Of a DNA stretch of 64,000 nt, positions 10,957 through 23,072 are shown piece by piece. The position numbers were made by a program, and so were the translations under genes. The notes under the pieces are model-generated. The model was not told where the DNA came from. It was given only the letters and a program-made list of their open reading frames with translations, and did not search any database. Source of the stretch: Hofstenia miamia (lineage: Eukaryota; Xenacoelomorpha; Acoela); assembly GCA_004352715.1 (NCBI GenBank), contig SCFE01000074.1:1644950-1708949 (forward strand), given 5' to 3'. Numbering within the stretch: the stretch's first letter is position 1; the number at the start of each line of letters is the position of its first letter.

Positions 10957-12369
10957 CCTTTAAGCATAACTATGGTATAATTATACATCAATACGTTTTC
11001 TAATCAATTTGATAAAAAAATGACTGTTGATTTCAGAAATGTTATTTGATTTATTTCATTGTCATTGAAACAATTTTTAAGCAGACAGTAGCACAGTAAG
11101 TTGTCTAATATAATAAGCACGTGCTGAGTTCAAGTTGATGATCGCAAAGATGAGATATCACACGAAAAAAGCACTCGGAACATGAATCCTTGTTGAAGAA
11201 CCTTGTTTCCTCTCTAAGTATGCAACTCCATGAATGAATGAATAAAGGGCAATGCAATGGATATTCAGTCCACAAGGATTAGGAAGAATTGAATGAGCTC
11301 CCTGCCGGTTCTTGCTAAGCTCCTTGAAGAACAACAAAGGTTGATGTTGCTTTTATTATAGTTTTACCATCAAATGTAATTCGCAAAATATCCTCAACAT
11401 AACATTGCCGACTTTCCCTATTTTTGGTGATATTTGCCCCAGTCAGATTAGTGTTTGTTTTGTGATGTGAATACGTCGGTTATCCAGAGGCCTGGCAATT
11501 ATAGACCAGGACACTCCGTACTAATTAAATACCATAATAGATAATTTAAATAATATAATTTGACAATTGGATTCCAATTTCATATGTTCAATGTTCATTT
11601 GTATTTTACATGAGTCCTCCGTATCAAAAGTTACCGTGATTCTCTTGATCAATGTAAACGCTAACAGGGTGAATATCACAACACAAAGATAAATTATTCA
11701 AATAATTTGGAGTAGGGATCTAATTTTTTATGTATGAGTTTCAAGTTTTTTAAAAAATTTCTTTGGAACTGTATCCAGTGCCTTGTAGATATTTTAAAAT
11801 TTTGTATCCAAATCCCGTATATATATATATATTTACAATATAATGCAATTTATTTCAAACAAAGCATATAAAAATACTTAATACAAAATAAAATACAAAT
11901 TTAGAACTAAATTGTTTGAAAATGGTTGGCATACGAGTGCTGGGGGCGCACTTTATGATGTCAACCAGTGTCATATCATCTTTATTGCTACACGGAGATA
12001 ATAGCAGCGAGATGGATTGCCAATGTTCCAATGAATATCACAAATTTGCACGAGTTGTTAGCCATTCGTAGCCATCAAATTCATGTGAATACCTGAAGAA
12101 CTGCTGAAATCAGCTTAAACTTGTAGAAGACTATAGAATTGATCCTACGGCAAAAAATTCTCTTGCATTCATTACAAATCGCATGGAGACCGGGTGATGA
12201 CGCAAGAAAATGAAACACAGGTGAATAAAATTTGCGAAAAAAGATTCATTTCCTCATTATCAGGGAGAAATTTTGAAGACAAGTTCAGAAGTAAACAACA
12301 TTGTCAGAATAAACAAACTTTCTTTAATCCAAGCCCGCATTTTTTTCAATTGCAACTCCTTTTGCTAGG
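10957..12369. other. Mostly non-coding; possible decayed coding patch on the minus strand at ~11150-11460
   Basis: Minus-strand translation of 11460-11150 gives protein-like text in two frames (EDILRITFDGKTIIKAT, then KELSKNRQGAHSILPNPCG). This could be an old transposon ORF with a frameshift; I cannot name it. The rest is AT-rich, with a short (TA)n at about 11817. Confidence 0.3.
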
Positions 12370-13390
12370 AATTAATTAATTAATTAATTTATTAATTCAA
12401 ATTGTTTCAATTAATTGGATTTATTTCTAAAAGATTCTATTATTTTTGTCAGCTTAATATCCTTTATTAGGTTGTTGCATTGGTTTTTCGTTAGTGTAAT
12501 AATATCATTAATTAATTGTTCTGAGTATAAATAATCAAGTACTTTTATACATCTCACTTCAATTGAATTACGTTGTATAATTGTACTGTCTTATTTAAGC
12601 TGTTTTATGTCTGATTGGCCTCTCGTGTTAAAAGAATAATATATTTTATTAAACTATAAAATTCAATTGGATATTCATGTCTTTTAACTTTTATAACATG
12701 CTTAAGGAAATAGAAAATGTATATAGTCATCATATTTGCTTCTATGATTATCTGTTCCTTTGTATAAGTAGAATTTTTAAAATTTATGATCCTAATTATC
12801 TTTTTTTGAATTTTGAAAATAGGCAATAATGTGTTGTATGAGGTACCACCATAGATTAAAATACCATACTGAATTATTGGCAATTTTCAAGAAAATTTTC
12901 AAATAAATAAAAAAATTGCTCTGAAATGCCATATTTATCAAAATCTTTTCTTAGGTTAATAAATATGCAAGCAGAATATAGTTTATTGTTTTTGAAATCT
13001 CTTATATTTTCAATTACTTTCATTAAAGCTAAAATTGTGTTATAGTGCGGTCGAAACCCAAATTGATTTGCATTTATTAAATTTTACTTATTTATAAATT
13101 TAAATACTCTTGTATATTAGTCTTTCAAAAAATATTTAAAAATTGGCAATAGTGAGATTGGTCTATAATTTGAGGGATCATTTGTGTCCCCAGATTTATT
13201 AACAGGTATTATTTTAGCTATTTTCATTTTGTCCGAAAAACAGACGTTTGAATACAGAGATTTAGTATTGCATTTAAAATTGCTGGGAAATTACTTTCAC
13301 AATTTTCCTGAATATACCATCAACACCTGCAGATAATTTCGATTTTAATTGTTTAACAATATTTTTCAATTCATAGTTTGAAATGGGGCA
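12370..13390 (-). pseudogene. Decayed Jockey-like non-LTR element
   Basis: Minus-strand reading from about 13390 gives LKSKLSAGVDGI, then an F-RLIY segment, then the RT tail PIIQYGILIYGGTSY and FKIQKKIIRIIN (12605-12883). These match motifs of the Jockey-like copies at 30-35 kb. It ends at an AATTAATTAATTAATT stretch near 12370-12390, probably the 3' tail. Many stops are present. Confidence 0.65.
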
Positions 13391-13463
13391 TAGACTCACT
13401 ATTATTATCAATACGAAGCTCTCTTCTTAGTTGTAAAGCTTTTTTTGTGGCTCTCATCTCCAG

Positions 13464-14333
13464 TTATCTTTGTAAAAGATTTTCGATGAACTTCCTGTTT
13501 GCCTTCGCTTTCCACATGGTTCTATTCATGGACCTTTTATTCATGATCTTTATCATAGATTTTGCGCCATCTATTTCTCTTTCCAACTCTAGACCGACAG
13601 TATATTTTACTAGAACTACTGCTAGGCATTGTGAAATACCTCCCACAAGAAATGAAGGGACAACATTCGACTTTTACTTGGATGAATTCCAATGTCTCAG
13701 TCTTCCTTAGTTATTGAAAATGCACTTTACTCCCAACGATACTCGAGAAATGAACATAAACATCGACTCAATTTGCGACCACTTCACTGTTTGTAACGCT
13801 AAATTTTTATCGATATATGCTGCAATCCAACGCAGGTAAGAAAGTTTTGCCAACAAATCGCAGATATCACGACTTTAATGTCTATTATTTCCTCTAAAAT
13901 AGGGTAACCACTTTTCAACCATCAACACGATGTTTTTTGTTGACATCACTCCGTTTGGGATTAACTCCTTTACAGGCCACAGAGCAAAATTGAGATTAAA
14001 ATATGCCTGTTGTATGAGATATACCGCTTTCTCACAGCTCTCATCAATCTACATGCTGCGCTCTGTTTTAATGATCTCCGTTATCCTCTTTATGGCTTCA
14101 TCACTCATTGATGAACTTGGAAGATCAGAATTTCTGTAGTTATTGCTATACTTTTCATGTTTAAAATTATTTATCCACCGAAAGAAAGTTGATCTGCTAC
14201 CAGTAAATGCGTTGAAATTGAAATGATCACTGGTACAATTTAGACCAATGATGGGAGTGTTACACAGCACAGCCACTAAATGGAAATAGAAACATAAATA
14301 AACCACTTTCGCAAACTTTTTTTTGGGAATCAA
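13464..14333 (-). pseudogene. Mariner-like transposase remnant
   Basis: The best part (14235-14049) reads STFFRWINNFKHEKYS, then a DLPSSSMSDEAIKRITEIIK segment. This matches the helix-turn-helix end of mariner/SETMAR-type transposases (STVfRWf..Fk.G..s..d..RsGRPs...tdE.i). Further along, WPVKELIPN resembles the WVPKEL linker. No clear DDD catalytic block remains and several stops are present. The downstream part (13464-13646) is only assigned by collinearity. Confidence 0.5.
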
Positions 14334-14399
14334 TATATTGAGCTTCTAAACATTTGTAGCATCTAACGCAGTTTGAAATTTAGACCTGTTTAGATTGCT

Positions 14400-14886
14400 A
14401 GAAATCACTGTCAGTATTACAAATGCAGTAAATAAATATTTTACAATCAACTACATTAAAGAAAATATAAATATATTGCATACACTATTATTGATCTTAA
14501 TAGTATTTTAAGATTTTCTTCTTTGATTTCATGATAGTGTCAATATATTTCTGAATTTAAGCATTCTCTTATATGTTATCACATCCTTGTCCCGAAATGT
14601 TCCTTAGTTTCCCCGATGTGTAATTTATTGTTGTGGAAGGTGTTTCTTGTTGTGTAATATGTTGTATTGGGATAATTTCGATGAATTTCAATTTATTATA
14701 AATGTTTTGATTCTTTCTTTGAAAATTGTTTCCTGATTCCACAAATACGAACGTTTAAAATGTGCAGAACAATTAATATTCTTGACATTGTCTCTTTCAT
14801 GATGTTCTCGTATGTTACTTTCTTAAGAACTATTTGTTTATGAAAGTCTTGGGAAATTAATTTAGCTAGGTTGTGTAATATTATAA
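14400..14886 (-). pseudogene. Penelope-like element remnant with GIY-YIG endonuclease
   Basis: Minus-strand translation of about 14660-14500 gives NKLHIGETKEHFGTRM, then HIRECLNSEIY and HYHEIKEENLKI. This aligns residue by residue with the better preserved copy at 16990-17260 (NKLYIGETVRYFGKKI, EHISGYLNTEIY, HPHELKENNF). YIGET is the second half of the GIY-YIG nuclease signature. The upstream ORF (14923-14696) fits the RT-to-endonuclease linker. It is truncated where the non-LTR fragment at 14888 begins. Confidence 0.65.
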
Positions 14887-14887
14887 C

Positions 14888-15596
14888 TTGAATTGGTCGG
14901 GTCATGCGTTCTTTCGCCTCCACAAAGCTAATTCCTCACTCTTTGCCCTCTTCCGCAATGTTCCCTTTAATTCCACGGCTGCTGTGAGACTCTCTTTGTC
15001 CATTCCTCGCGCCATTCTTCTTTATGCTTCTCCCTGTTGTTGGCCTTCACGCTCCTTGTTCCACTCTATGGAACGTTTCCAGAAGCGTGCCTTCAAATGG
15101 ATCTCTCCCTTGCCATAACAAGACGCCCTTCTCAAATTCTCCACTCTCCCGTTGTCACTTTACTTCCATGCCTGTGATCTCCTTCTGTTCAATCGACTAC
15201 TGACTCGCAAATTGGATCTTGATCCTTTTGATTTCATTAAGTTCTCTAGTTCCTGCTGCACTCGCTCTGATGATGTTGTCACCTTCTCCATTCGTCGTAC
15301 AAAGAAACATCGCACCCTTCACTCGTTTTTCAATCGTGCTTGTACTGCTGCTAATTACATCTTGACTCGCAACCCTCCAACAGCGATTGATTTCTTTTCC
15401 CCGCCGCCGAGCTTCAAGAAATCTTTGATGTCTTTCCTGTTTGCTGAGCCCTTCTCCAACTTCGCCTACTCTTCCATTTGCTCCTATTTCATCTCCTGTG
15501 ACTGACCTCGCTGTCGTAAAACTTGACTTGTTTTTATTCTTTTTGCAGTGTTGTATGCCTGCTAAATAAAGTCTTTCATTATTATTATTATTATTA
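14888..15596 (+). mobile_element. Non-LTR 3' fragment with (ATT)n tail
   Basis: The C-terminal ORF region matches 2804-3274 (FNRLLTRKLDLDPFDFIKFS, RRTKKHRTLHSFFNRACTAA). A stop interrupts the terminal CD-PRCRKT motif. It ends with AATAAAG and ATTATTATTATTATTATT. It is severely 5'-truncated, starting within the thumb region, and its coding pattern is well preserved compared with neighbours, suggesting a younger insertion. Confidence 0.85.
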
Positions 15597-15599
15597 TAC

Positions 15600-16985
15600 G
15601 TTAAAAATTTTAGCTTTTTTAGTTTAGAAATATAATGTTTTTGCCCGCTTTGTACGCCAATCTCAATTCACTTACAACATACAAACTAAGTTTATTACAG
15701 AGGATGATTCGCACCACCTCCAAAAGTTAATGGATTCGTGTTTGGTGATGGCACACTTTCTGTTAAAAATTTTTGTCAATATGTAAAATAGTTTTCTAAA
15801 CCACAACCATTAAAATCAGCATGTTGAACCATATAGCAATGTTTCATATAATTACACAAAGTTATATTTAAGTAATTTATTATAAGATATTTCACAGAAA
15901 AAATACGTTTCTTCAAAAATAAAAAATTATTCAGAGCTTTTTAAAAAAGAAACTGGACTAGTTGAGCTCCAATGTTTGCACTAGTTTACTTAACTCATTA
16001 TCTACTCTTGAGACACTTAAGGGTTGAATATTTAAGGTATGTGGGTTACAGACAGGTCCAAAACCCCGATCTTATTTAATCTATGATCTGATTGAGTCCT
16101 TTTCTATAAAAGTCCTGTACAATGTTCTTTCTTCAAATATTAAGACTTTTGAAAGTATTGCCGCATTTGCACTATAGATTTTACTCGGCAGTATCGAGTG
16201 GCGCATTGCTCTAATATTACTTTAATGCACTAATTTTGCCCTAATTGCATGAATATAATTTTTTAAAAATATTGTACCTAGATATCATCCTGTCTTGTGC
16301 GCACGAAACGTCATCATCTATTTTTATATGTTTATAACATCAAAAATATATTTCTATTAATACTGAAAATCATACACAATGAACAACATACATTAAAATT
16401 TTGCTTTAGTGATTCCATCTTGTTGTTAGCTTCAGCATCATTTCAAATTGTTACTTCTCACATTCTCATTAAGAATTTCCTGGCACTAATTCATAGGATC
16501 CATAAAATCAAGTCAGAGAGCTTATGATATTTAATTGAAGCTTATAAGGTTTTTATTTCAGCATGTTTTGGAGGATTATAAATGTAGAACTAAGCGATAT
16601 ATCAAGCTTATTACAAATAGGGAGAACAGTAAAAATCATTTTATTTTCTAAAATTCTTGTGCATTTTCGGACGAATTTTCTCTTCCGGGTCGCACACTTG
16701 TCTTCAACAAAACATGTTTCCAAAAACTTCTTTTACAAAAACGGAATTCGGAATTGTTTTATCTTAGGTTTATATTGAAATACTGTTTTTTACTACTGTA
16801 ACAAATTCGTACTTGGCCATAACCACTTATGGGCCATCGGCAGAATACAATATTGCGGCAAATAAAACTTTACAAAACTACTACACTAATTGTTTAAAAA
16901 ATTATATCTACAAGCATTAACTAAAACATATAAGTTCGCTTGATGTAATTAACTTGCTTGTTTAAAATATAATTATGATTTTCTT
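15600..16985. other. AT-rich stretch without recognisable genes
   Basis: Short ORFs at 16297-16527 and 16563-16778 show no motif, splice context or codon pattern that I can support as coding. Confidence 0.5.
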
Positions 16986-17700
16986 TTTTTAATATTATTG
17001 CTTCTAATATTTTGGTGTTTCTTTTTCTTATTATGATGTTAAAATTATTTTCTTTAAGTTCGTGAGGATGTTAGTAGATTTCTGTGTTTAAATATCCACT
17101 AATATGCTCTTATATCTTTTTTCCGAAATACCTAACTGTTTCACCAATGTACAATTTATTGCAATTGTCACATTTATATCTATAGACAATTGATGAAACA
17201 AGTTCTTGTGGAATTTTATCTTTATTCTNCAACGTCCTTAATTAATTTGTTAGGATGACCATTTTTAGAAAATATTTCAAAAACTTGATGGAATACAGAA
17301 GTTATCAGTTTATAAATTTATGATAATTTTATAATTCCATCGTAAATTACCTTACTGGTGTTAACTTTATATTTCTTTTCGCAATATGATGTAAAAGGGA
17401 TGTATAGTTCTGTATTCGTTTTCTTAAAATGAAATCTTGATTCAACATTGATGTTTTTATTATCAATTTCAGTGTCTAGGAAAACGATTTTCTTCTTGTC
17501 TTCGAACTCGCATGTGAATTTCATTTCATTCATTTCTAGATTTAATTGGTTAAACAATTCATTTGCTTTTCCTTTATCCTTAAATATTGCAAACAAGTCA
17601 TCAATATACCTCTTATAAAATAGAAATTGGTTTTCTTTGAATTGGTTCTCAATTATGTTCATTGCCATAGTTATTCGAATAGGCGAATCCATTGATTTAT
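16986..17700 (-). pseudogene. Penelope-like retroelement: RT with RYIDD box plus GIY-YIG endonuclease
   Basis: On the minus strand the RT palm reads FYKRYIDDLFAIFKDKGK, then MKFTCEFEDKKKIVFLDTEI and KKTNTELYIPFTSYCEKKY. This is the PLE pattern (RYIDD, FLD.., kkTnTd.yi...S). After 17318 a linker with a frame break and an N (17229) leads to IPQELVSSIVYRYKCDNCNK and LYIGETVRYFGKKI, the GIY-YIG nuclease with its CxxC zinc knuckle. RT and nuclease occur in PLE order. One stop follows KKI. This is a 3' part only; the RT N-terminus is missing. Confidence 0.8.
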
Positions 17701-18418
17701 CTTCTATTTGTTGATATCTTTGCTTATTTCAATATATATATATATATATATATGATGGATTAAAAATTCGCTTAAAGATAAGCTTTGGCAAATGACAAAC
17801 TGTTTTCCAAAAACAGTTTTTGACCTAAACTACACTTTTAGTTTCAAGAATATCATTCTTTATTCTAAAAACCTATAATTCTGTCAGCAACAATTTCTTA
17901 GATGTGAGAGAAACTATTTTCTCAAGAAAGATGTTTTTCAATAGGAAGTTGTTATCACCTCGTTTTCATTTTTTTTTTGATTTTAATGAATATACTTTCA
18001 CCTCCCAAATGTGAGAGAACTAAATTATGATCTCATCACCCAAAAGATCTCTTCTCATCCTTGATGGTTGCTCATCAAACTGTTTTGTAAAACAATCTAT
18101 ATAATGTTAATTTTTAATTACGAATAAATGATGAAAATTTCTACTAAACTGGTTTTAATTACACTAATTTTAAATGTTCGTGTGTAGATACTAATTCCAA
18201 AGTGCAAAATATATATAACAATTCTGAATCAAAATAGAAATTGTATGTTGGCATTGCGGTTAAACTCTATAAATCATGAGTTAGTTTGGTATTAAATGTA
18301 CATTGAAAGCGATTAACAGAATGCTTAAATTTTATTCGCTACTAAACTTATTGTGAGTTTATTCTTGGCCATTGAGGATTGTAATTTGGCATTGTGCATT
18401 AACAACCAAATCAAATCA
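17701..18418. other. Non-coding stretch with (TA)n at ~17731-17752
   Basis: No gene recognised. It holds a dinucleotide tract and AT-rich sequence with TTCTC/GAGAA-type short inverted motifs near 17900-17950. Confidence 0.4.
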
Positions 18419-19053
18419 ATGGCTGAAGAACAATTGCGTCGCATTGAACGCCTCCAGAAAACATACTCAAAAGGTACGCCTTTTTCTTCAAATCTTTTCT
18501 TGTTTGAACATTTCCTATACATTGAAAAACTTGTCTAACACAGAATGCTTTTGATTGTCATTTTGACATTTTGATTTCATATATTTTAGCGTATGTAATC
18601 AATCGGTTACATGGTGATCCCTCTAGTCAACAATCTGCATCTACCATTGTCAATTTAGATAAATCATTAACACCACCTCAACATACACAAAGTAGTTTAA
18701 AGTCCGAATCGCCGAAGCAAACTACGCCCCTGGGAAGGAATTCTATAGTCGATGAAGAAGAATTAGTTGAGAACATAATATACGCACCGCCGCTACCAAA
18801 AGCAAATCACCAAGTAATTACCTCTCTTCCAGAATTCAAAATCCATAAAAAAGTGGACAATCCAACCAAGTCAAAGCTAGAGGAAGAATACATTGATGAT
18901 GAGGATATTTGCTCATCCAACTACATAAGTGCTCCACTTGTGTATCCCAAACCCAATCGCGATCCTTCACCAGATACATCAAAGGCATTTGTTGAAATGA
19001 AAGATGTTGAAATCGATGTCTCACTCAGGAAAACCACTGTATCCCCACCTAAG
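18419..19053 (+). CDS. Two exons of an unrecognised acidic, Pro/Ser-rich protein (partial)
   Basis: Exon 1 is 18419-18473 (start codon, MAEEQLRRIERLQKTYSK, donor GTACGC). Exon 2 is 18590-19053 (acceptor TATTTTAG, donor GTTTGC). They join in phase, giving 173 residues with no stop. The N-terminus is a short charged helix continuing into AYVINRLHGD. After it comes a likely disordered region with SLTPPQHTQ, an acidic DEEELVENIIY, APPLPK and EEEYIDDEDICSS. There is no membrane segment. I do not recognise the family. The last donor is in phase 0, so more exons should follow, but I could not identify them before the VAMP7 gene. The clean codon phase across the intron supports a real gene. Confidence 0.6.
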
Positions 19054-21501
19054 GTTTGCTTGCGTTATGTGAATGGTCTATGGAATTATAATTATTGTAA
19101 TGAAATTCCTTTGTTAAAGTATTGTTTTACGTATATTTCATTTGATGTTTGCTTAATTTGTGCGTCATTCAATTGTTTGTTTTTCTGACTAGTAAGTATC
19201 TTGTTTTCTCATTCAATTAATGCACATTTTTTGTGTTTATATAAAACATGTTATAACCATCATAATTAAACCTTAAATTGCCTGTCATTTTCTCCAAGTC
19301 TATTATGAAATTTTGAAATAGTGAAATATCCCTGAAGTACTTGAAAAGTTTCACTATCTTACAATGTAAATTAGTTTCATACCTAATGTTCAGATAATAG
19401 GAGGCTTAAAGTTCCTGATAGCAACATCTAGCCTTAACTGCATATTTTTATGTTGATTTACCACCCAGAATTCGGAAATTGTTATAGCAGTGTGTTTGAT
19501 TTAATACACACAACTATCATTATAGAATTCTCCACGTCTTTGAATAGTCGAATTTTATCGAATTTCATCATATACAGTATAATAATCAACATACAATTGT
19601 TGGCGAGTCACTTAATTCTAGATAACTTAGTTTATTGTTGATAACATATTAGAAAATAAACATGCTCAATCAACAAAATAGATTCCTTTGCTAGAAAACT
19701 TAAATAAAACACTGGGCATGTCCAGGGATATACTAGTGTTTTGTGAAGGGGGGTGCGTTTGCTAAAAATATTTGTGCCCGATTATCCCCCGTACCGGAAA
19801 TTCACCCGTTAGTTGAATATAGACGGGTGGTCTAAATTGAGTGATTTTCTAAGTCTGACTAAAATATGTAAGGTATCTTATATTTTATAATCAAATGTAA
19901 ATATATTTAAAAAAACTTTAAGAGAAACATGTACAAAACACAAATCTTCAAATAAGTTCCTGTGAAAATATTGTGTCCGTGCCCACCCGATCTATTTTAG
20001 AAGACACGGGAGACGTTGTCTTCATGATTGCTGCCCACAGGTTTCGGGTCGCCCGCAAAACTCTAGGATATATTCCCGAAAATGTAAACTTTATGCTAAA
20101 ATCAAAGATACAATGTTGTTCTAAATTTGTAAGTTCTTTATTTGAAAAAGATGTGTTTGCTCTGTTAATTTTTTTTCTACCTACGCAAATATTTTTAGGT
20201 GTAGTGCACTTAAGTATTCGTTTGAATAAGCACCTTTGTCTCATTCTAAGTTAGGTACGCACGTTTAATATTTGTTCAATGCTTGTTTTAGATGACAATG
20301 TTGCATTTTTGCATCTCAATTTTGTTTTTTACTTCAACAAATCTCCACTTGGAAACCATAGCTGTTCATTACAAAATACTAACATTATCAAAAATATTAA
20401 ACATTTTTCTTCGAATAAATACTTAGTGCAAAAATGAGGTTTTCAGACTAAGTTAACTGTAACCCTAGCTACAACTCTAATTTTAATGCTAGAGCTACCC
20501 TTAATGGAAGTTTTATGGTAATCATCAGTACCAGGTTCAGGGTAAATTTTTTTTAAGTATTTGATTTTTAGTTCAAGTCATAAATAAATATTTATTTAAA
20601 ATTATAACAATGTTCCAGCATGATTCATTTGCCCGTCTAAGGCTCAACTTATAATGTAAAATTATATAAAACAAACTATTTTTAATTTAATTCTTAGCAT
20701 GTCAATATAATTGAATTTGTGAAGAATAGCTTTTGAGTTTCAACATTTTGGTGACTGTATAAAAAATATTTGCAGGCTTCTTCAAAATATACATCAGCAT
20801 TCCATCTACTATGTTTGTTGCTGCGATTCCTCAAAAATGACTTTGTATTGTATGTTTATTAATATATAATGTAGCAATATTTATTTATATTTGAAACATA
20901 TTTGGGATAATATTATTTTTCAATTATTATAATGAATTTTTATATGCCAAATTTCAATTATAATCAAATGGCAATGGCACTAATGCACATGTATTGTTTT
21001 TTATGAAAATCTATATATTTTGAAGCAAATCATTGTTCCATCTTCAAAATGTTGTTTCTTTTCACATTTCACTGAAACGTGGGTGGAATACTATTATTTG
21101 CATAAAAACTAAATTTGCCTATATTTTTATATTTTATCGAAATGAGTTAGTTTCATTTCAAAGCCCTTTAAAATTACGAACTTCATTGACGAACAATCAC
21201 CATCATTGAGAAGTGCATATTTTCGAATCTTAGAAAAGAAACTATATGCTGTAAAACATGCATTATCACTTTTTACAAATCTAATTTTGAACACGTGTTT
21301 TATAGTGAAAGAATTTTAAATGCTATTTATAGTTTAATATTATTTAAATGCAAATAAATCCCAATTCAGTTGTGAATCATTAATTAACTGAAAATCTAAT
21401 TGCATTATTCGTTTGCATTATGTATTTTAAATAGAAGATGCATTCTGCTCATGAGCCCTTTTTCTTTGAAGTAAATCCAGATCCTAAAACATTTCTATAT
21501 T

Positions 21502-21540
<39 letters not shown>

Positions 21541-21879
21541 ATTTTGTAATCAGTTTTATGAAAAAAAAATTTTTTTAAACCAATTCAGTGACATACGATG
21601 TAATAGTATTTATTGAATTGCTATCCACTCTCAATTTATAATGGAAGCATAACTTACAAATGCCCTTAACAAGCAGTTAACTAAAAAATAGTCTTTTTAA
21701 TTGTGTATTATAGTGTCACATACAAAATGCATAACATTACAATTATTTTTTATTATTTTATTTTAGTTAACTTTGTATTGCATGGACATTACGCTTTCAA
21801 TATTAAAAGTTTTAACTTTTTGCACGGTTTTCTAGTTCACATTACCCTAGTGCAAAGGCGCTAATCTTTGTGAGCAAAT
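19054..21879. other. Intron or intergenic DNA; no exon identified
   Basis: A GC-richer patch at about 19718-20060 (GGGGGGTGCG, CCCGTACCGG, CGGGTGG, GGTCGCCCGC) looks like a decayed DNA transposon, but no matching terminal repeats were found. A (TA)n tract lies at 21505-21534. Confidence 0.4.
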
Positions 21880-22189
21880 CACCGGAATAGACTTTTTACA
21901 ATCCTTGAGAATATTTCCACTTTCAAACGGTGTAACTATCTTCACTATTCTAACCTCTAATGGAAAAACGCACTACTTGACAAAAATGAAAAGCTCGAGT
22001 TTTTTGCATTAATCGGTATGCCGAAGGTTGTTTTATCATTATATAATTAAATGTTTTCAAGAATCCTGCTAATTTCTTAGATAATAAAAGCATATACCCT
22101 AACTTCATTATCTACAATAAGTTTAAAGGAAAAGCGTTCTACGTGAGCAATAATGCTTTCCAAGCATACTACAATGGCGGTATGCCAGT

Positions 22190-22230
<41 letters not shown>

Positions 22231-22640
22231 TTATTCAAACAGAAGTTTTCCAAGAACTAGTGCGGGAAAAAAATTCTCTAAATTTATGCATAATAGCTGT
22301 CAATTTTACTTCTATGAATTTACAATATTTTCACGATGTCTACAGAATTTAAGCCTACCATTGCTAAAATCACTATGCTTAATAATTTGAAACTTGTCTT
22401 AAGAAATTCTACAAATCGACAAAATATTATTAATAGTGCTTGGGTAATATCCTCGAGATCTTTAAATGGAATTGATTTATTAAATAACTCTAATAAAATA
22501 TTAAAAAATAGGTTTTTTGTTCCTTTGAGACTATAGAGAGATGAATTCCTGACTATTGTTTTGAACTACGTGTATTTTAAAACTAAATGGAAAAACACAA
22601 AGATTAAGTGCAAAAAATCGAAATCCTACCCAAATACGAT
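21880..22640 (+). pseudogene. Possible serpin-like remnant
   Basis: Frames around 22070-22185 give KGKAFYVSNNAFQAYYN, and 22336-22536 gives RQNIINSAWVISSRSLNG with a following DLLNN. After an in-frame TAG, 22545-22600 gives TIVLNYVYFKTKWKN. The last two resemble the serpin blocks IN.WV...T.gkI..ll and vLvNavYFKgkWk in the right order. A (TA)n tract and stops break it. No reactive-centre loop or C-terminal FxxDHPF signature is visible, so the assignment is tentative. Confidence 0.35.
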
Positions 22641-22917
22641 TTCATTCGGATGATGTAACCGCAGAAATAATTATTCGGATTATTTGTCCCATGGCACAGG
22701 ATAATCATGATTATTTTCTGGGAATTAGGTGTCGGCTTAGAAATAAGTACAAAATGAGATTGAAATTAACAATTGTGACATAAAACATCATTCAAAGTAG
22801 TTGTTTGGTACGGTGGAGCTTGAGTATTTGAAATTTTATTTCAGTCAGTTTGGATTTCAATACTGCAATGAACGGCTATATATTCTCTGTTTTTAATTGC
22901 AAAATATATTTTAGAAG

Positions 22918-23072
22918 ATGCTTCTGTACTCGTGCATTGCAACTTCATCGTGTATACTCGTAGACTGTGTGCAGGGAAACACTGATCACAACTTTAGAGA
23001 GGTAATCCATTCCATGATTCCAAATCTGCAACTTGATCAGTTCGACAAAAAAATCACTTACAGTGGAAATCA
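22918..23072 (+). CDS. VAMP7: VAMP7 coding exon 1 (longin N-terminus)
   Basis: It opens with ATG (MLLYSCIATSSCILVDC) and ends in phase 2 before GTAAGC. It forms the first beta strands and helix of the longin fold, through KKITYSGN. Confidence 0.9.
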
